Assembly: GCA_001304995.1 (NCBI GenBank)
Contig: BBZU01000025.1
Location: 1-35,809, forward strand
Direction of reading: 5' to 3'
Source: Clostridia bacterium UC5.1-1D10
GTDB lineage: Bacteria > Bacillota > Clostridia > Lachnospirales > Anaerotignaceae
Length of the DNA: 35,809 nt
This document shows, piece by piece, positions 8,996-15,664 of the stretch. How positions within the stretch are numbered: position 1 is the stretch's first letter; the number at the start of each line of letters is the position of its first letter. Under the pieces are notes generated by a model. The model did no database searches. It worked only from the letters and a program-made list of their open reading frames with translations, and had not been told where the DNA came from. Both the position numbers and the translations under genes were made by a program.

Positions 8996-9787
8996 CTATA
9001 CCCGATACATTTCCGCCATGATGTTCAGCTTTTCGTTGAACTCCTTCAAGGCTTCCATGTCATCGCCGTTCCAAAGACGGATAAATTCCTTATTGATTTC
9101 GTTCATATCATCCAGTTTTGCCACAAAATACAGGTTCTGGATGTTTTCCAGAATATTGGCCACCAGATTGTTTTTGATCTCATTGAGCCGCTGAGCGTTG
9201 GTGATTTCCTCCCGAATGGTGGCCATTTCCGTATCCAGATGGAAAGCCGCTTCGGCGCAGTTTTTCAGTCTGTCCTGCAATTCCTGAGGGATGTTGCCGC
9301 TGTATTTATACCGCAGGGAATGTTCCGCCGTTGCCCAGAAATTCATGGCATTGGTGCGAATCTGGATTTCCGCAGGCACAGTCTTTTCCCCCAGTGCCGT
9401 AAAGAGGGGATAACGGATGATCATATGATAACTGCGGTAACCGCTGGGCTTTGTGTTGGTGATGTAATCCCGCTCCTCGATAACAGTCATATCTTTGCGC
9501 TTGCGCACCATTTCAATGACCTTGGGAATGTCCTCCACAAACTGACAGAGGATACGAATCCCCGCAATATCCTCAATTTCTTCTTCGATTCTATCCGGCG
9601 AAATCTGTTTTCTGCCTGCTTTTTCCAATATACTGGCAGGACGTTTCAGCCTCCCCGTCACGGAGTCAATGGGCGAATAAATGCCCAGCTGTCTGCATTC
9701 TTTGTCCAGACTGCGGAACTTTAACAGCAGTTCGTCAACGGTCTGGGCATAAGGATAGAGCAATTCTTTCCAGTTGATGATTTCCAC
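8996..9787 (-). CDS. Small alarmone synthetase (GTP pyrophosphokinase, RelQ/YjbM-like)
   Basis: A 263-residue single-domain (p)ppGpp synthetase that transfers pyrophosphate from ATP to GDP or GTP. Recognisable blocks are IEDIAGIRI, the synthetase signature TKPSGYRSYHMII, and AEIQIRTNAMNFWATAEHSLRYK, followed by a C-terminal helical region. The HD hydrolase domain and the TGS/ACT regions of long RSH proteins are missing, so it is a SAS rather than a RelA/SpoT. It is somewhat longer than B. subtilis RelQ. It is upstream of, and coupled to, the metallophosphoesterase gene. Confidence 0.92.
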   Translation of the reverse strand: MEIINWKELLYPYAQTVDELLLKFRSLDKECRQLGIYSPIDSVTGRLKRPASILEKAGRKQISPDRIEEEIEDIAGIRILCQFVEDIPKVIEMVRKRKDMTVIEERDYITNTKPSGYRSYHMIIRYPLFTALGEKTVPAEIQIRTNAMNFWATAEHSLRYKYSGNIPQELQDRLKNCAEAAFHLDTEMATIREEITNAQRLNEIKNNLVANILENIQNLYFVAKLDDMNEINKEFIRLWNGDDMEALKEFNEKLNIMAEMYRV

Positions 9788-9860
9788 GTTCTCACCCCAT
9801 TTTCTTTTCTGCCTTTATTATACGATATGAGGCAGGTTTCGGCAATGGACGGACAAGTCC

Positions 9861-10406
9861 TTATAGGGAAACTCCCCGTCTTTTTTCGTCATATTCCGCC
9901 TTTGTGACAGAATAACAGCGAAAATCCTGTACTTTGCCGTCAAAGCGTATCTGTGCCTGACGCAAAGTGCCTTCGTATACAAAACCGCATTTTTCCAGTA
10001 CCTTTGCGGAGGCGGGATTGTCCGGATAGCATGTAGCAGTAATGATGGAAAGATTCAGCAAATCAAAGCCATACACCAAAACCGCTTCCACCGCTTCTGT
10101 CATGATGCCTTTTCCCCAGCAGTCAAAAGCAAGAGAATACCCAATCATCTTCGCTCCCGCATTTTCCCGTTTGTTATCATCCACCAGACCCACGGTACCA
10201 ATGAGCCTGCCCTCCTGTTCTATGGCAAACACATGGGGCTCCTTTAAAAACACCTGTTCCAGTATCTCCCTGCTTTCTTCCAAGGTTTCATGAGGTTTCC
10301 AGCCAGCAGCAGGCCCAACGTCAGGATGGCTGCAATAAGCAAAAAGCCCTTCGGCATCCTGTTCTGTCAGCGGGCGCAGCCGCAAACGTTTTGTTTCCAG
10401 TTCCAT
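9861..10406 (-). CDS. RimJ/RimL-type GNAT N-acetyltransferase
   Basis: A 181-residue protein beginning MELETKRLRLRPLTEQDAEG, the standard N-terminus of the RimJ/RimL subgroup. Motif A is IGYSLAFDCWGKGIMTEA (about 100-117), and the CYPDNPASAKVLEKCGF segment that packs against the acetyl group follows. AAGGAGGGGG lies 4-9 bases before the ATG. An upstream in-frame extension to 10664 overlaps the terminator and HMA gene and is not used. The family acetylates protein N-termini or amino compounds; the target here is unknown. Confidence 0.92.
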   Translation of the reverse strand: MELETKRLRLRPLTEQDAEGLFAYCSHPDVGPAAGWKPHETLEESREILEQVFLKEPHVFAIEQEGRLIGTVGLVDDNKRENAGAKMIGYSLAFDCWGKGIMTEAVEAVLVYGFDLLNLSIITATCYPDNPASAKVLEKCGFVYEGTLRQAQIRFDGKVQDFRCYSVTKAEYDEKRRGVSL

Positions 10407-10451
10407 GTCTCCCCCTCCTTTTGCCTTATGATACCACAGCCTGCCAGCAAA

Positions 10452-10491
10452 AAGCAAAAGCCGCTTTTCTTCCGAAAAAGAAAAACGGCTT
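10452..10491 (-). terminator. Terminator of the P1B ATPase operon
   Basis: On the minus strand AGCCG-TTTTTCTT pairs with AAGAAAAG-CGGCT, followed by TTTGCTTTTTGC. It begins 5 bases after the HMA-protein stop codon. Confidence 0.75.
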
Positions 10492-10495
10492 CTGT

Positions 10496-10852
10496 TCAAA
10501 TATGTGCGTGATAACCGACTTTTTCCACAGCGGCACAAAGCTTCTCCACAGAAATCTGCTCTTTCTGCCGCACCATTGCCCGGTTCTGCTTCAAATCTAC
10601 TTCCACCCATACGCCATCTATGGCATTGAGGGCATTTTCCACCTGTTTGGCGCAGTTCTGACAAGTCATCCCCTCAATTTGCAGCATCACATGATGGCTG
10701 TAATGATCGGGATTTTTGTCTACCCTTCGAGGCTTTGGCACGTCACCGCCTCCGCAGCAGCCGGACACCAATTTTTTGGAATAACTTTTCACAGCAATGA
10801 CAACCACAATCACCAGCAGCGCTGTCAAAACCGCCGTTGCCACACTTCCCAT
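10496..10852 (-). CDS. Membrane-anchored heavy-metal-associated (HMA) protein
   Basis: A 118-residue protein with two parts. Residues 3-21 form one hydrophobic helix (VATAVLTALLVIVVVIAV), followed by a basic segment and a CCGGG cluster. Residues about 54-118 are an HMA ferredoxin-like domain with the metal site GMTCQNC. Such domains bind Cu(I) or other soft metals through the two cysteines and hand them to a P1B ATPase. It lies 20 bp downstream of the ATPase gene with AAAGGAGG before its ATG. Membrane anchoring would hold the metallochaperone next to the pump. Metal specificity is not proven. Confidence 0.88.
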   Translation of the reverse strand: MGSVATAVLTALLVIVVVIAVKSYSKKLVSGCCGGGDVPKPRRVDKNPDHYSHHVMLQIEGMTCQNCAKQVENALNAIDGVWVEVDLKQNRAMVRQKEQISVEKLCAAVEKVGYHAHI

Positions 10853-10872
10853 AAAAAGCCTCCTTTCTGCCC

Positions 10873-12978
10873 TCAGGCAGTCTGTTCTTCTTTCCCCTTT
10901 GGCAGCAGAGGACGCATACTGGTACCGCTGATGGCAACGGTGGACAGGTTATGGAAGAAAGCGGAAACTGTGGGCTGCAAAATGCCTGCCAGTCCCAGCA
11001 AAAGCAGAGATGTATTGAATCCGATGATTGCCTTGTAATTTCTGGAGATACGTCCCATGAGCGCCTGACTTAAGTGACGCAGTGTCACCAGCTCCCACAG
11101 TTCCCCGGAGAGCAGGGCAATATCCGCCACTTCTCTGGCTAAGTCTGAGGCGTCTTTCATGGCAACGGACACATTGGCAGCGGACAGGGCCGGAGAATCA
11201 TTGATGCCGTCCCCTACCATAATGACCGTTCTGCCTTGGGCTTTGATTTCTTCCACTTTTGCCGCCTTATCCTCTGGCAGCACCCGGGCGTAATATTCCG
11301 TAATACCCAGCTGCTGACAGGCAGTGCGGGCTGCTTTTTCCCCGTCACCTGTCATCATGATGATGTGCTGGATGCCTGTCTGCCGTAGAGCCTCGATGAC
11401 TTCCACCGCCTCCTGACGGACAGGGTCATGGATGAAGATGGCCCCTGCCAATTCCTCGCCGATGGCAAGATACACAGCGGAGTCTGTGCTGTCCACAGCC
11501 TCCATTTTTTCCCGGTCTGCGTCTTTCAAAGGAATACCTTCATCCTCAAAAACAAAGTGCGGGCTGCCGATAACGACTTTTTTGCCCTCCAGTTCCGAAG
11601 CGATGCCATGGGCAACCACATACTTCACTTCCGCATGGCGTTCCTCATGGAACAGACCTTCTTCCGCCGCCTGTCTGACGATGGCACGGGCAACGCTGTG
11701 GGGAAAATGTTCTTCCAAACATGCCGCTGTCCGCAGCACTTCATCCCGTTCATAATCCCCAAAGGCAATGACCTGAGAAACCTGAGGGCAAGCTTCTGTC
11801 AGCGTACCTGTTTTATCAAAGATAATGGTATCTGCCGCACCAAAGGCTTCCAGATGTCTGCCGCCTTTGACCATCATCCGATGATTCGCCGCTTCCCGCA
11901 TGGCAGAAATAACGGCAATGGGTGTTGCCAGTTTGATGGCACAGGAATAATCCACGGTCAGAATTGCCATGGTCTTTGTGGTGTTTCTGGTGAACAGGAA
12001 CACCGCTGCCGCTGTCAGCAGATGATACGGCACAATACGGTCTGCCAGACGTTCCGCTTTCCCCTGTACGCTGGCTTTCAGTTCTTCCGAAGCGGCAATG
12101 AGATCCATAATCCGCTGAATCCGTGTCTGGGCATTGACTGCCATGACTTCCACAGCCACAGAGCCTTCCTCCACCAGCGTTCCGGCATAAACCATAGCAC
12201 CTTCTGCCTTTCTCACCGCCAAAGGCTCTCCTGTCATGGTGGCTTCGTTTACCATGGCTTCCCCTTCCTGCACTTTGCCGTCAATGGGAATCATGGTGCC
12301 TGTGCGGATACGGAGCCAATCCCCCGCTTTCACATCAGAAAGGGGAATCTGCACATCTCCTTCCGGTGTTACCAGCCATACTTTGTCAATCTGGATGGCA
12401 AGGCTGGCAGAAAGAGCTGTTTCCGTCCGTTTTCTGGTGTAGTCCTCCAGAATATCAGAGAAGGACAGCAGGAACATAATGGACGACGCAGAGGAGAACG
12501 ACCGCTTCAGCATGGAAGCGCCAATAGCCGCCGCGTCCAGTACATTCACGTTCATGCGTCCATGAAGAAGACTTTGCAGTCCATGCCACAGAAAAGGCAC
12601 TGCCCGCAGACAGGTCTTGCAGATTTGCAGAGGAACTGGCAACAGCAGTTTTTCCGCCACTCGCCGCAGTACCATACTGCAAATCTTCTCCTGGAACCGC
12701 AGGTCAATGGCCTGTACATCCTCTTCCCCTGTGGGTTCCACTTTAGGGATGTCTGCCCGGCGCAGCTTTCCTACCAACTCCAACAGATTTTCTTTGGCAA
12801 TTTCCTTGCCATAGTAAATGAGGATACTGCCGTTTTGGGCGCAGGTACGCACCCGCTCCACGCCAATTTTCTGCCGCAGCAAACTGGCAATGCCCCATCC
12901 TTCTTCCTCGGAAAAGGCATGCTGCCCCAGACGCAGACGGAGCCTACCGGGGCCATCATAGCAAATGGCATATTTCAT
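10873..12978 (-). CDS. P1B-type heavy-metal-translocating ATPase with a non-canonical metal motif
   Basis: A 701-residue P-type ATPase. Core motifs are the TGEP loop (249-252), phosphorylation site D388 in DKTGTLT, MTGDG (542-546) and GDGINDSPAL (589-598). The N-terminus (about 1-75) has the PGRLRLRL pattern of an HMA-like domain without a CxxC site. The membrane metal motif, normally CPC or SPC, is here YSCAIKLATP (S345-C346-A347), so substrate class is unclear. The last membrane segment has HNLSTVAISGTSMRPL. It lies between a DUF6110 gene and an anchored HMA protein, under a promoter overlapped by DtxR-type operators. That suggests regulation by iron or manganese status, with export of a transition metal as the inferred function. 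Confidence 0.92.
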   Translation of the reverse strand: MKYAICYDGPGRLRLRLGQHAFSEEEGWGIASLLRQKIGVERVRTCAQNGSILIYYGKEIAKENLLELVGKLRRADIPKVEPTGEEDVQAIDLRFQEKICSMVLRRVAEKLLLPVPLQICKTCLRAVPFLWHGLQSLLHGRMNVNVLDAAAIGASMLKRSFSSASSIMFLLSFSDILEDYTRKRTETALSASLAIQIDKVWLVTPEGDVQIPLSDVKAGDWLRIRTGTMIPIDGKVQEGEAMVNEATMTGEPLAVRKAEGAMVYAGTLVEEGSVAVEVMAVNAQTRIQRIMDLIAASEELKASVQGKAERLADRIVPYHLLTAAAVFLFTRNTTKTMAILTVDYSCAIKLATPIAVISAMREAANHRMMVKGGRHLEAFGAADTIIFDKTGTLTEACPQVSQVIAFGDYERDEVLRTAACLEEHFPHSVARAIVRQAAEEGLFHEERHAEVKYVVAHGIASELEGKKVVIGSPHFVFEDEGIPLKDADREKMEAVDSTDSAVYLAIGEELAGAIFIHDPVRQEAVEVIEALRQTGIQHIIMMTGDGEKAARTACQQLGITEYYARVLPEDKAAKVEEIKAQGRTVIMVGDGINDSPALSAANVSVAMKDASDLAREVADIALLSGELWELVTLRHLSQALMGRISRNYKAIIGFNTSLLLLGLAGILQPTVSAFFHNLSTVAISGTSMRPLLPKGKEEQTA

Positions 12979-12996
12979 ATAACATGCCCCCGCTTC

Positions 12997-13242
12997 TTAC
13001 TGTTCGCAGTCGCATGCTTCGGCAGCCTGCTGTTTTGCGTCAAAGCAGATGTCTTCTGCTTCTTCTTTGATGTTTGCGAAAGTAGCCTGTGCGTCTTTGT
13101 GCAGCTTCATGGCCTGTGCCACAGCGTTCACAGTCACTTCACGGGTCTTTTTGCTCTTGAGAATCTTGCCGCCCACCAGCGCTGCGGCAATACCACCCAA
13201 GAATACCCACTTTCTGTCACATTCCAAACAATTTTTCCACAT
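12997..13242 (-). CDS. DUF6110-like small membrane protein
   Basis: An 81-residue protein. It starts MWKNCLECDRKW, then has one hydrophobic stretch (VFLGGIAAALVGGKIL, about residues 12-27), then a charged helical region with KSKKTREVTVNAVAQAMK and a C-terminal CFDAKQQAAEACDCEQ. The layout resembles the DUF6110 proteins encoded next to clostridial metal ATPases. That assignment is from memory of the family and is moderately certain. The ATG at 13242 has GGAGG 8 bases upstream; a nearer-promoter ATG at 13257 overlaps that site. It is the first gene of the ATPase operon. Four cysteines could bind metal. Confidence 0.75.
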   Translation of the reverse strand: MWKNCLECDRKWVFLGGIAAALVGGKILKSKKTREVTVNAVAQAMKLHKDAQATFANIKEEAEDICFDAKQQAAEACDCEQ

Positions 13243-13261
13243 AATGCATTCCTCCATTTCT

Positions 13262-13313
13262 AGTTATTCAATGCTTACTCCACAAGTTTACTATCGCTAA
13301 CTTTTGTTGTCAA
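13262..13313 (-). promoter_or_regulatory. Promoter of the ATPase operon with two DtxR-type operators
   Basis: Minus-strand -35 TTGACA (13308-13313) and -10 TAAACT (13285-13290) are 17 bp apart. An operator, AGTTTACTATCGCTAACT (13285-13302), covers the -10 and spacer. A weaker copy, AGTTATTCAATGCTTACT (13262-13279), lies at the transcription start, 23 bp centre to centre. The same arrangement is found before the Feo operon at 20 kb. Confidence 0.75.
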
Positions 13314-13383
13314 TGACTATTTACAAAAAATGGTGTATCCTTTTAAAAGAAGGATGATGAGAAAAAAGGTTGGTGTAACACTT

Positions 13384-13767
13384 ATGAAATTACAGGAATC
13401 TGGAGAAAATTATCTGGAAACCATTTTGATATTAGAAAAAAGAAACGGCATCGCACGCTCTGTGGATGTAGCCACAGAATTGGGCTTTTCCAAACCCAGT
13501 GTCAGCCGTGCTGTCAGCATATTAAAAGAAGGTGGCTATGTGACCATCGGCAATATTGGCCAGCTCCTGCTGACGGACAAAGGCAGACAGGTGGCACAAA
13601 ACATCTATGACCGCCACTGTTTCATCAAAGAATGCCTCATGTTCCTGGGTGTCAGCCCGGAAACAGCGGAAGCCGACGCCTGTCGTCTGGAACATGTTCT
13701 CAGTGAAGAAACCCTCACCTGTATGAAGGCACACTACGAAAAACACATGCCCAAATCAGAATCATAA
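13384..13767 (+). CDS. DtxR/MntR-family metal-dependent transcriptional regulator
   Basis: A 127-residue protein. The winged helix is MKLQESGENYLETILILE followed by the recognition region VATELGFSKPSVSRAVSILKEGGYV (described in two parts here: residues about 28-40 and 41-52). The dimerisation domain has the metal-site pattern RHCFIKECLMFLGV and EADACRLEHVLSEET, with the Cys, Glu and His ligands expected in the family. No SH3 domain, so it is the short MntR/IdeR-like form. The ATG at 13384 is chosen because the family begins with this sequence; the ribosome site AAAAGG is somewhat distant. With Fe2+ or Mn2+ bound it should repress through the AGTTAGC-N4-GCTAACT boxes around it. Confidence 0.9.
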   Translation: MKLQESGENYLETILILEKRNGIARSVDVATELGFSKPSVSRAVSILKEGGYVTIGNIGQLLLTDKGRQVAQNIYDRHCFIKECLMFLGVSPETAEADACRLEHVLSEETLTCMKAHYEKHMPKSES

Positions 13768-13786
13768 AATAATTTCAAAATTCCTA

Positions 13787-13877
13787 TTGACAGCCTATGA
13801 AAAAACGTGATAGGATGTATCCAGAAGTTAGCAATTGCTAACTATTAATTTTGACAGGGAGTTAGCTTTAGCTAACA
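13787..13877 (+). promoter_or_regulatory. Promoter of the DUF2325 cluster with two DtxR-type operators
   Basis: -35 TTGACA (13787-13792), 18-bp spacer, -10 TAGGAT (13811-13816). A perfect 18-bp palindrome, AGTTAGCAATTGCTAACT (13826-13843), lies at the expected start of transcription, and AGTTAGCTTTAGCTAACA (13860-13877) 34 bp further. These are the best matches to the box in the window. Confidence 0.85.
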
Positions 13878-13906
13878 TACAGAAACTAACAAAGGAGGTT
13901 CTGCAC

Positions 13907-14188
13907 ATGAGCGTTGTTATCGTGGGCGGTCACGACCGCATGGTTCGTCAGTATATGGACATCTGCAAGAAATTCAACTGCAAAAGTAAGGTGTTCACAC
14001 AGCTGCCGGGGAATTTCCGTTCCCAGATCGGACAGGCAGATTTAATCATACTGTTCACTTCCACCGTTTCTCATATTATGGTGACAGGTGCCGTACAGGA
14101 AGCGGAGAAAAACAATATTTGCATTGCCCGTTCTCACAGCAGCTCATCTTCTGCCCTGAAACGTATTTTGGCAGAACACTGTTGTTGA
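13907..14188 (+). CDS. DUF2325 domain protein
   Basis: A 93-residue protein consisting of one DUF2325 domain. It opens with VVIVGGHDRM, a Rossmann-like strand-loop, continues with the conserved patterns GQADLIILFTSTVSHIM and VQEAEKNNICIARSHSSS, and ends in a Cys-Cys pair. AAAGGAGG precedes the ATG. Biochemical function of the family is not established. It is the first gene behind a promoter carrying two strong DtxR-type boxes, so it should be expressed when iron or manganese is low, together with the DUF3793 and flavodoxin genes downstream. Confidence 0.88.
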   Translation: MSVVIVGGHDRMVRQYMDICKKFNCKSKVFTQLPGNFRSQIGQADLIILFTSTVSHIMVTGAVQEAEKNNICIARSHSSSSSALKRILAEHCC

Positions 14189-14200
14189 TTTTTACCCAGT

Positions 14201-14218
14201 GGTTAGCATACGCTAACA
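14201..14218 (+). promoter_or_regulatory. DtxR-type operator before the DUF3793 gene
   Basis: GGTTAGCATACGCTAACA: both hexamers GTTAGC and GCTAAC are exact with a 4-base centre, 31 bases before the DUF3793 start. I cannot identify a convincing promoter here, so the box may act as an internal control or roadblock site. Confidence 0.75.
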
Positions 14219-14248
14219 TTCTAAAGTTTGATAGAAAGGAGGATTCCC

Positions 14249-14820
14249 ATGTCCGATTTTGAAGCGGAACTGATCCATCACGCTGCCCCAACTTTACTGG
14301 GCAGAAAGCAATCCAATCTGTTTTCCCTGCCTCTTTCCCTTTTGCCAAAGTGCAGAGAAGAAATCGCCCTTTACGGCAAAAAACTGGCGGAAAAAGGCAT
14401 CTGTATTGTTTATCTTTACAGCTTTAAAACCGTGTATTCATCATGGTCTATCGTCAAAATGCCATGATGCGGTATCTGCGGGTCCCCCATGTGCGAGATT
14501 ATCTCATTTCCCTGGGCTATCCTGCCCGTATCGGCAAAAAAGACGCCATGACGGAAACATTGGCTCATCTGCGCAAACGGATGCAGGCAGACGGTGATTT
14601 CCCTCATGAAATCGGCTTTTTCCTGGGTTATCCCCCTGCTGACGTATTTGCTTTCATGCGTGAAAAAGGTCAGAATTACAAATGCGTTGGATTTTGGAAG
14701 GTCTACGGTGATGAAAAACGAGCACTGCGTATTTTCCAGTGTTATCGTGACTGCCGTGACCAGATGATGGAACAGGTAACTGCGGGCACGTCCATACTCT
14801 CCCTCTTGGGTGCGGCCTGA
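14249..14820 (+). pseudogene. DUF3793 family protein, frameshifted
   Basis: The first frame reads MSDFEAELIHHAAPTLLGRK with SNLFSLPL and GICIVYLYSFK, then leaves frame. The second frame carries MVYRQNAMMRYL, HEIGFFLGYPPADVFAFM and CVGFWKVYGDE, all characteristic of DUF3793. The break is a run of four A at 14426-14429; five A gives the junction SFKNRVFIMVYRQ and a 190-residue protein. GAAAGGAGG precedes the start. The family is commonly found with Feo, flavodoxin and DtxR genes in Clostridia, but its function is not known. The box at 14201-14218 places it in the same metal regulon. The frameshift is probably a sequence error. Confidence 0.85.
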
Positions 14821-14869
14821 ACAGATACATATTTTTCAGAACTTTTTTTCAGAAAAAAGGAGGACAATT

Positions 14870-15286
14870 ATGAGTAAAATTGCTGTAATCTATTGGAGCG
14901 GCACAGGCAATACCGCGATCATGGCAAATGAAATTGCCGCTGGTATTGGCACTGATGCTGAAGTATTTTCCGTAGATGCTTTTCATGGCAATGTAGCAGA
15001 CTATGACAAAATTGCTTTTGGCTGCTCTGCCATGGGCGATGAAGTGCTGGAAGAAGCAGAATTCGAACCTTTCTTCACTGCTGTGGAAGGCAGTCTGAAA
15101 GGCAAAAAAGTTGCTCTGTTCGGCTCCTACGGCTGGGGCGACGGTCAGTGGATGCGCGACTGGGAAGACAGATGCGCAAAGGCTGGCGCAAACCTCTTTG
15201 ACGATGGTCTCATTGTCTGCGGTATGCCCGACGCTGACGGCAAAGCAAATTGTAAAGCATACGGTGAAAAATTCGCCGCTTACTGA
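14870..15286 (+). CDS. Flavodoxin
   Basis: A 138-residue short-chain flavodoxin. The FMN phosphate loop is YWSGTGNTAIMA (about residues 8-19); the isoalloxazine loops are at GCSAMGDEVLEE and FGSYGWGDGQWM. It is a cytosolic one-electron carrier that replaces ferredoxin when iron is scarce. AAAAAAGGAGG precedes the ATG. It is the third gene behind the DtxR-box promoter, 49 bp after DUF3793, and is followed by a strong terminator at 15415. Iron-limited induction fits its classical role. Confidence 0.95.
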   Translation: MSKIAVIYWSGTGNTAIMANEIAAGIGTDAEVFSVDAFHGNVADYDKIAFGCSAMGDEVLEEAEFEPFFTAVEGSLKGKKVALFGSYGWGDGQWMRDWEDRCAKAGANLFDDGLIVCGMPDADGKANCKAYGEKFAAY

Positions 15287-15414
15287 TTCCTTACAAATTT
15301 CCCTTTACACACCCTAACCTTGGGAAATTCTTGACATTTTCTGTATTACACTATCCATAAAGAATACACCAATCCTTCTGTATTCTATAATAAAACACAC
15401 ATACCTTCTTACAC

Positions 15415-15448
15415 AAAAAGGCTGTGAAACTTCGGTTTCACAGCCTTT
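15415..15448. terminator. Terminator after flavodoxin
   Basis: AAAGGCTGTGAAAC pairs perfectly with GTTTCACAGCCTTT around a TTCG tetraloop, A-rich upstream. The plus-strand U-tail is short; the minus-strand side has five T, so it may work in both directions. Confidence 0.8.
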
Positions 15449-15481
15449 GACTATCAAAAACTAAATTTTACTTTTTTCAAG

Positions 15482-15646
15482 GAAGCAGAAGGGCTTGGGA
15501 AACGAAGTGTTTCCCAACTGGAATCCGCAGTCGGAATTCACTTCCGACGAGGAAAAGGCGAAGTTTCAAGGCTTTTTAGCCGATGGAATTTCGCCTTTAT
15601 GCTTCTGTCTACTCGTCAAAGGCTTGAATGAAATGAGCCTTTGACG
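15482..15646. repeat. Multi-hairpin structured element of unknown nature
   Basis: This fills most of a 378-bp gene-free stretch between flavodoxin and DTD2. Four hairpins stand in a row: A, TTGGGAAAC / GTTTCCCAA (15495-15517); B, GTCGGAA / TTCCGAC (15530-15548); C, AAAGGCGAA / TTCGCCTTT (15554-15598) with an inner GGCT / AGCC; D, CGTCAAAGGCT / AGCCTTTGACG (15614-15646). GCAGAAG (15485-15491) can pair with CTTCTGT (15602-15608), closing A-C into one multibranch fold. The loop of A (GAAGTG) is complementary to CACTTC in hairpin B. I see no ORF and no known RNA family. It could be a dispersed palindromic repeat, a miniature element or a non-coding RNA. Confidence 0.6.
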
Positions 15647-15664
15647 ACAGCTCTCTTTGTGTCC

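Noticed and set aside
11428-13263. A 611-codon plus-strand frame opposite the P1B ATPase
   Set aside because: Composition is that of an antisense shadow, and the opposite strand carries all P-type ATPase motifs.
13820-14220. The repeated GTTAGC...GCTAAC motifs as a CRISPR array or insertion-sequence ends
   Set aside because: Repeats are only 18 bp, unevenly spaced, on promoters, with genes between them. No cas genes or transposase are present.
14249-14820. Programmed ribosomal frameshifting as the cause of the broken genes
   Set aside because: The breaks occur in unrelated genes, in both directions, without a common slippery heptamer or downstream structure. Ordinary run-length errors explain all of them.
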